Of a stretch of 64,000 bases of DNA, positions 37,901 through 46,900 are shown piece by piece. A program made the position numbers and the translations under genes. Every line of letters starts with the position of its first letter. Position 1 is the first letter of the stretch. Below the pieces are notes generated by a model. That model saw only the letters and a list, made by a program, of their open reading frames with translations. It searched no databases and was not told the DNA's origin. The stretch lies in the NCBI RefSeq assembly GCF_037126465.1, contig NW_026999446.1, positions 186,001 to 250,000 of the forward strand, given 5' to 3'. Source of the stretch: Ornithodoros turicata (taxonomy: Eukaryota; Arthropoda; Arachnida; Ixodida; Argasidae).

Positions 37901-40900
37901 CGGCTGGTCGCGGTAAAGCGCAAAAGGACGCTCCTCCCCTCCCTTATCGACCAATGAATTATGCCCTTACACAAATGAATTACGCCAATGAATTACGTCC
38001 TTTTGCGCTTCACCGCGACCTGCTGCGACAAAATATGTAAACCGAAACCAATTAATTACTGCAATAAATGACCCGCTTCGGTTGGAGGTTTTTCTCTAAA
38101 AGGTGTCTATTGAAGGTTCCAAAAGGGGTGGTACCCATTTTAATGCCGACAGCGGCCTGCTTTGGAAGTCATGTTTTTTATGAAACTCATTTGGATTTTT
38201 ATTTAAATAATGAGCGCCTCCCACTCATTCATACGGTACGCAGCTTGTAGGTGGTATCGGACAGATACCGTAAAAAAAGAAAGTTCGTCGATTGGTGCAC
38301 CCGTTCGCGAGTTATTTAGCCCGGCGATTTAATTGAGACACTCGGTATATTTGCCCTCCGACCATGAAACACCCTCACTGTGCCTTTGCAATGTACTGAA
38401 ATTTGAAATAATAAAAGAAGAACAAGACAAAAGAAGAAGAACTTAAAAGAAAAGAAGAGTAGTCGCGAATAATGAAGTTAGGGACCCAAACCCGTGAAGG
38501 TGAAGGGAGAACTATAGATTAAAAAAATAAATAAATAAAAGATCCAGTATAAGAATATAGGAGGAGTCACAGACGACGAGAGGGTATATGATGGAATTGC
38601 TGCGACATAATTGTGTGGTATGTCTCAATTGTGTGAAAAACCCAAGCTATGCGCACGATGTATGTCAGCAAAAGGGCTGCTAAGGGAGGAACAGTGAGAT
38701 ATTTCAGACAAGTACCTCCGAAAGTGACGACAAACTTTATGCTCACCACTACAAGTCTGGTTGCACTGCTCGATGGTAGGAAAGTTGTTATCGTTTCCTA
38801 GGCAACCTCCATAGACGAAGGCCTTGCAGGTACCTCCGATAGAGTCGTAGTAGTACCTCGGGAAGTAACCGGCGCATGGTCCTCGTTCTTTAGGCTGGTT
38901 GCAGATGCTCGGTATATTGGCTGCATAGGAGTGAGCAGAAAAGATGATACGTAGCTCGTACGTTTGTAATAGCCTACACTATCGCTGAGAATCTCGGTGG
39001 AGCATTAACGCTCTATATTGATTGGATGGTTGGTTGATGACGTATGCTTGCCGAGTAAATTATGGTATACACAGTCTGCGCCATAGACTACCACCGATTG
39101 CATTGACCTTAATGTAGATATTGTACACACCTCAGGTAAACAAGTGCTGCAGATCATTGCCAAGTGATGAAGGTGATTGAGGGAGTTTGCGAAAACCGTA
39201 AGGCTTTTCTCGTAAACTTCCTTTTTTTTTTTCATTTGTGACATTTGCTGCGTCATGTTTTAATTTGTCAATGCGTCTAATGTTACCTCGTTGTGCCATT
39301 TCTTCTTGTTGCATGTAGTAATATGTAGGATGATGTAGGATATTATAATTTACTAACACCGTTCCCGTGGCAATCTTTTGTTACATGTGTACATCTTCTA
39401 ATACCTGCCGGTGTCCGCGGGCTCGTCAAGCTGGTTCTGAAGCTTTTCGCCACCACCCCGGTCATTGTATTCGGAATGGGAAATAAACTAAATAAAAGAA
39501 AAATCTGCCTGTCGGTGTAGCGCCACTTGAGGGAGAATTATGCGGCCCTTACACCTTCTAAGAAAAACTCCCACGCACGAGACACCAATGAAAGAAATAA
39601 TAAAACAATCTTGCGTATAAGCGTCTCCAAAGCGTCACCTCCTTTCCCAATGAAGCATCGTGAGAAAGTTGGAATCCCGCAAGCTACGTCGTGCCATAAA
39701 ATGGGAAACGGGCTTTGTGCCAGACTTTACCGCAATAACGAGTAAACTGTAATAAGCAGTGATGGCCACTAACTACTTCTACAGTAGTTTAACTATAACT
39801 ACTAACTACTTCGTGATGGAGTAGTTTAACTAGTAGTTCAACTACTTTTCAGGGGAGTGGTTAAAACTACTTCTTTAACTACTGCAATGTAGTTTAACTA
39901 CACCTATAACTACTTAACGTTGTCCATCAACACTAATCCCATGTAGTGTTCTTAGACACCTAGATATGAATCACAAGCAATGATAAACTTTGGCTCAAGC
40001 CACTGCTACGATCGTCAAATACAAAGCTTGCGGCGGGATTCTTTCTGTGCCTACGCGATAAACTAAGTTGCATAATTATTTCACAGCAAATGAGGGTTCA
40101 CTGGACAACAGTGTTGCGGATTTGAATCCAGGGATTTGATTTAAATTCATCAAAGGGCTCGTGGATTTGATTTGGGATTTGGTTTACGGGGAAAATAGGA
40201 CGACGATTTGGATTTAGATTGAATCACACTTTTGACAGATGATTTGGATTGAATCATGTTTTTTTTTTCGACGGAATTGGATGTGTATTTGGTCAAGCTC
40301 CTGAAGGAAAATGGTTGGATTTTGACTGCTGCGAAATTTGACGTTGACGGGCGGGCAGATTCTTTGTCAGTCGTATCTGAGTCCGTCTCTGTAATTACGT
40401 TTTTACAAGACATTTGGCTGAATTGCATTTCACATATGTTTACACATGATACAATGTAACTCTTAATGAGGAGAAGGTCTAAAAAATGTTTGGATTTGAG
40501 ATGGGTTGCCTTGCATTCCGCCATCTCTGTTCCCAATGTCCCGCCAAAAGTTCTGTTTCGTTTAAAAAGAAATCCCATGATTTTTTGATTGCGTGAAGCA
40601 GTCTACGGACACTGTTTGTAGACTGCTTCAAGTTTAAGAGCTGGTTTGTCTGTCAGACAGACCACCTCTAAGGCCTATAGCCATCTCCCCTTCCGAGCAC
40701 TAAAGGTACGTCATGCAATACTCTCACACATAATCACATGGGTAGTTCGATGTCTAATTCACAACGGTATCACAGCTTTCAATAATTCCTTAGAAATGGA
40801 ACGCATTGGAGAAAGCACACCACTGGTCCACCGAGCTCAGGCAATGTACGTTCGAGAAAAGGACTACCATACACGTATTTTGTCTGTTTTTGTTGGTTCG

Positions 40901-43900
40901 GAACTGCGACTGATGTCGCGTTCTGGTGTCCCAGAGATTGCTAAAATAAGTCCCGAAATGTCCACATGAGAACCAGTTGTATGAGGTCATTGTGTCCAGG
41001 AACAGGAATGTGAATGTTGGTTGCCCTTTTTCATAGTGGCTTGCTTATGGTCAACTTGGTGTGGCCCGCTACCCGCTGCTTTCGGAAGTAGCGAAACATG
41101 TATTTGCAGTACCTGCAAGTTCTAGAGCAGTTGAACGAGTGCTCTCTGCAGCCAGCCTGATCAAGACCGTGAAAAGAAACAGGCTGCAACCAGCTACATT
41201 GGAGCAGCTGGTCTTTCTAAACAAGAACCTGAGAGAATAAGACTGCTTACGCGTGTTGGGCGGATGTACCATTGAGTTTGTTATAACACGACTGCGGTGT
41301 GCAGCACGCAGCCATCACATTTAACACAACATAATTCCCGGCAGTTGGCTTTATCATAAGTGCCGAGTAAGCGTATTTGACAAATATCTTACTCCGATAT
41401 CCAGGTGAAAACAAAATGTCAGTGTCAACCTTCGTATCGCTATATTGACTGTTAATACTCTTCGCTGCAGGTGAGATTTATAGTTGTTTATACCATGTCA
41501 CGGGTCTTACCCAGCAAATGCATGCAGTAATTGTACCTTGTAGACATGGTCAGCTGCATGCTACAGTTATTTCGGGAACTTTAGCTCCCGGATTCGTTGA
41601 CGGATTTGATGAATCCTGATTTAAAACCGGATTTGATTTAGCACACCAAAAACAAATCTGGATTTAAAACGATTTGATTTGTCGCCTCAAGTTTAAATCC
41701 GGACTTGATTTGGATTTGATTTGCGGTGTTCCGAAAATCATGGATTTAATTTAAATCCAATTCGACTCGTTCAATCCGCAACACTGCTGGACGAGCATTA
41801 AAACTGAAGATTTAGTGCACATGCACGACACAATTGTTCTCCACCTCCGTTCTCATCAAACAAGTAGCTCAAGGTAAAAGTGGGAAGCACAATCGTGCCG
41901 TAAAGCTTGGGCAAAATCGGAAGTAGTTCGTGCCTTCAGTAACCTAACTACTGTAGTTAACTACTTGAAATAGTAGTTTAACTAGTAGTTGCCACTACAT
42001 TTCTGCAAGTAGTTGATAACTACTTTTTAACTACAATCTGGTAGTTTAACTAGTAGTTTAACTACATGTAGTTAACTACTGGCCATCACTGGTAATAAGT
42101 AACTGTAATATATAACTGTAAGTAAGTAATTACAGTACCGTGAGTTGTAATTACACTCCCCATTTTAATGTTCTCACCCTGAAAGTTACTCCCTAGCGCA
42201 GCAAACAGTTCCTATAAGGATTTTCCACTGAATGCAACGTGACGGGGCTTTCATAGATCACCAGCAATTTTTGCAGACTCAGTAAGAAATCATGCTTCTT
42301 TCCTGACAAATAATTTCGATTTACAACTTTACCTACCAGTTACACGTATTTTTTTTTTATGTACATGGACAATGTACCCAATGGTGCAATCCCACTCTGC
42401 GATATTCAATTAGCCCTCAATACGTCTAGCAGTGCCCCTAGTGGTATCCAGAAAGACTGGAAACATAGTAATATCTTTCTCAGAGTGCAGTTTTGAATGG
42501 TCATTGTGGTGTCAGTCGCCTTGACGCTGAGTGTGAGGCTTTTCTTATAATGAGTAACAATACCGAATGTGCAAATGAATGCCAAGTACCTTGAGGCAGC
42601 CTGGTAAGGGTGGGACAAAATTTACTTCAGGCCATCAATCCCACACTAAACACCTAAATATTCCCGCCGCCATCATTAACCGTGTAAGTAGTGTACAGCG
42701 ATTGCTCCTTATGGTCGGGGTAATTAACCATGCGTTGGCCATTGAATGCTAGGAATTCTCTTATTAGCGTTCCACGATGTAAGGGCACCCCTTCCGTCAA
42801 TCGGTGTCCACAAAGCTTTCATCTCTGCCCATACTTCTCGAGGGTGAAACAAATTAAATTGACTAGGATTTATTTTCCTGGGGTACTTACCGTCTTCGGA
42901 TTCCGACGCAAGACCACGTGCCGACGCTTTGGGACCGAATTTCCTCGAGGTTCCTGCATACGAGATGCCGTGTAATTTATACTCACAAATGAAAAATTAA
43001 TTCTGACCAATTACACATCTAACATACGAGCTATGGAGATACGATACAACGTACCTGTACATCATTTAACCCAACTTATGCTCTTAAAGGTACGTTTAGG
43101 AACTCCTTTTTTTTAGAAAACTGTCGATGATTCGAACAACAAAGACTCCCTTAATCCGTTCAAGTCACCCGAAAAGTTCATTTGATATCTTCGCCACTTG
43201 TTATTCTATTGTATGTTTGTAAATACGGTTTACATGTACAGCGTGCATCGCGAGAAACGAGCCAGAATTTCCACAAGTCCAAGTTGTTTTTACCTTAAAA
43301 AACGGTGCAGCTTATACAGTGTGCTAAAAAAAAGTCTCATTGAATTATAACGATAATAAAAAAGTACACCACCTAGAAACATGCGGTGAACGGCATTTGT
43401 TCTTAAAAGGTTCTAGGTTTTCGCGACCTCTTGACGTGAATGTCATGCAACGTATATTTCGTGTAAATTTTTGCGAATTGAAGTCGAAAATTTCCCAAGT
43501 AAATGTCACTTCTTTACCCCACCAACGTGAAGAGAGTGCCGAGTTCACTCAAATTAATGATAATTGACTGGGATATTGAGGAGTTATCAAATCGACAAAA
43601 ATAGCCCAACATAATGCTTTATGGAGCTTCCAGAGGATAGCCCGCGAAGAATTTTTCGGCGCAATCGCTGTCAGTCCGACGAAAGGAGGTTAGGAAACCA
43701 TCCCACGCCGGCATCGTAGATAGAGAATCGCGTCCGGTTTCCGCTGGGATCATGCCTTCCCTCTCCCAATTTCAGGAACTGTCACTTTTTCTCTATCACT
43801 CTATATTTTCCTCGGACTGACAGCGATTGGGCTCAAAAAGTCCTCGGCGCGCTATGTTCGTGTGCTCCGAAAAGCAACGTGTTTTGTTATTTTTTCAGAT

Positions 43901-46900
43901 GGGATAGCTCCTGAATATCACTGTCAATTACCATGAAATCGAGTAAATTCGGTAGGATCTTCATATTGGTGGCTTAAGTAAAAGTGACCTTTACTTGGCA
44001 AATTTCCGGGTTCAGTTCGCAAAAAGTTACACTATTAAACTTACGTTACGTGACATTCACATTAGGAGGTGGCAAAAACGTATAATAAGAACAAATGCCG
44101 TTGACCGCATGATTCTAGGTGGTGTAGTTTTTTTTTATTATAATTCAATGACACGTTTTCTGGGAAACCCTGTATATTTATCTGTGATATGGCCTGCTCG
44201 AATGTAATGGAATTTGAAAACCTAGCACTAGCTTAATGTAAATAAATAGTAAAAATGTGGCGTGGTGCAGAGGACGACGACGACTGAGTCCGTGAGAATC
44301 AGGCCCGTAATCTCGGGCACCAGAAGACATCATCCTAATGGCTCGCCTCTCGTGACGCACCGACATATGTCCCACCACTTTGTCCCAGACTGGGAGGTAC
44401 CCGGGTTCGAATCCCGGTGCCGGCTGTGCTGTCTGGGGTTTTTCCTGGGTTTTCCTCAGACGCTTTCAGACATATGTCGGCACTGTTCCCTTAGAAGTCG
44501 GCCCAGGACGCACATTCCCCCAGGGCGTGAGTCGTGACGTTGCCCACACACGTGAGGCCGACAACGGCAAGCCATATCACCACCACCACCACCACCCACC
44601 ACTTTTCTTGCTATCTGTATAGGACACGGAAGCCGCTCCTCCTAGGGCCAAATAAATAAATACAATTTCTAAATCTTATCTCGGATTCCGACCACATTTG
44701 AGAAATGAATAGATAAACAGAAAAAAAAAAAGTCCCACGTGAGAACGCGCGCCACGCTAACGTGCCAGCCTCTATGGATGGCGACAGTTCCCCCGCGGGT
44801 CATGGCGTTGAGCGTGGCCGACTACGACAAACAGTTGCATCACCACCGACAGTCCACTCGTGGCCTTCTTTGGCTCTGAAGGAGGGGAACATGGGGTGCC
44901 TCCTTCACACGTCCGTTTTTGTCGTCCATTTGCTTCAAAAATAAAAGCTAAGAGCAATCGAGCCCCTTAGGTTCCAATGGGTCCGTTCTGCCACCATTAA
45001 AAACGCGGACGAGAAAAATGTAATCAGGCATAACAGTAACCTGCAAACACCACCTAGATAGAGAAAACCTGCTTACGTGTCGACGTGACGTAGTAACTAA
45101 GAGTTAGCCAATCAGGATCGTGTCTTCAAAAGCGGTAACCAATCACGAACGTGCTTTAAGCGCTCGTAGCCTTGGAGACAGACCACCGTCGTCTGCGAGT
45201 ACTGACTGAACGCCTCTGCGATACTAAATGGGAAAACTTTAAAATAAAGCGCAAAACGGTCCCGTACCTTTCTCAAGACTGATTTTCTGGAAAGCGTGCT
45301 GCACTTTTTGTCTACAGATTCAGGGCAACAAGTTCCAAGTTAGCTCCAATCATTTGCGAGTTATTGAATTCGCAGAACGGCAAATCGCACTAGAAGACGA
45401 ATTCTGACTTTATATGTCCACGCAGCGAAGGACTGAGAGGAGGCAATAAACAGTCGTTCTGTTGAACAAGAGAGAACTGGTTTTCTGAGGCTGGAACAAC
45501 ATAGAAAGGACAAACACATACAAGCCTCAAATTGCCTAAGAAATGAACGGTGATGCTCCCTTGGAAGTCACTGGGGAGGCGTGTTAGCTTAGCTCAATTG
45601 GTAAGAGGTCTGGACCGGTAATCCAGAAGATGTGGGTTCGAATCCTACAGCTGACTAACCTTTTCAGTGACTTTCATCTTTCACCAGGACTTCTGTATCT
45701 AGATGGCGTTGAACCTTGCCTACAACTATGTCTGACTTGCTTTAACTAATAATGACTTTATTGTACTGGTTTTATACACACACACACAAAACAGGAAGGC
45801 CTGTGCCTTTTGGCATGTGGGCCATCCTTGCTAGATGGCAGACAGTCACAAATACCAGTATTTACGCACTTACATAGCCTCGAAGAAGCTTAGAATGACT
45901 TACCGTCGCAAGTACTTTGGCACTCGGCCAACGTCTCAAAGTTGTTGAGGTTCCCATAGCAACCTCCGTAGACGAATTGTGTGCATTTACCCTGATGCGC
46001 ATCAAAGTAGTATCTGGGAAAGAATCCCTTGCAGGGTCCCATATCGCTCTCCAGATTACAGACATCTGACGCCTCTCCTGCATAAAGGAACAGCTTGTGA
46101 TTAGAATACCGTCAACCCTCGGTTTATGAACTCTGCTCTGGCCATAGAAATCATAAGAACAGGCTAGAAGAAAAGCTGGGCGAAAGAGTGATGGAGGAGA
46201 GCAAAGGAGCTGTACGAGGGCAAGACCCTCTCCCAATGTCCAAGCCGGGCAGGCGCCATGATCAATATTTTGGATTCGGCCGGATTTGCCACATAATTTC
46301 CCACGACCTACTCTATACTGGAGACCTGGACAGCTGGCGATCTCCTATGGGAGAGACGGGTCACGGGTTAGTTACGTTAGTGACCGCTGCAAGCGCCACA
46401 TAGCATTATTGGGGAGAGGGAATCACCCTTGCCACCGCCTTTAGTCTGCTACGCAGGGAAGCACAGGCTGTTGTTAAGCACGCGCTATTATCTCTCCTGC
46501 TTCGTCGTTGTCAACACAGCCTACCATACATCGCCGCGGTTTCGACAAGTCACGTGGTAACGAATAGTGCGAGCTAGCGCCAAATCCCATAGCCAAGTGG
46601 CGATTGCCAGAACTACTACCCCGGTGCTGGGAGCACTGCGGATGTCCAGGTCTCTAGTATAGTAGTAGGTCATGGAATTTCCACGTGTGAAGACCAGGTG
46701 CTTTCGCCGCAACGGTACCCAATCCAATGCAAGTCGCTTCCGCTTCCGCTGAGCTCCGTGTGTCATGTCATGTGCGAAATGTGTTTGTTTGCCATCACCT
46801 GTGCGCTTGGATTCCGTAGGGAACGAGCATTGTATGGTTTAAACCTTGTGCTGCGACATGAAAGAACGGCGCACAGAACTCGTAGGAGACACCGTTCGTA

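Larger units (their letters stand above)
39757..42091. mobile_element. Outer hAT-type element with perfect TSD gtaataag
   Basis: Terminal inverted repeats CAGTGATGGCCACTAACTAC and GTAGTTAACTACTGGCCATC...CACTG are flanked by an exact 8-bp duplication GTAATAAG (39749-39756 and 42092-42099). Subterminal regions are packed with AGTAGTTTAACTAC-type motifs. Without the nested insertion it would be only about 650 bp and non-coding, so it is non-autonomous. Confidence 0.85.

Noticed and set aside
40646..40969. 107-codon frame inside the inner hAT element as the main transposase
   Set aside because: It shows none of the hAT motifs; only the tail at 41070-41240 is convincing.
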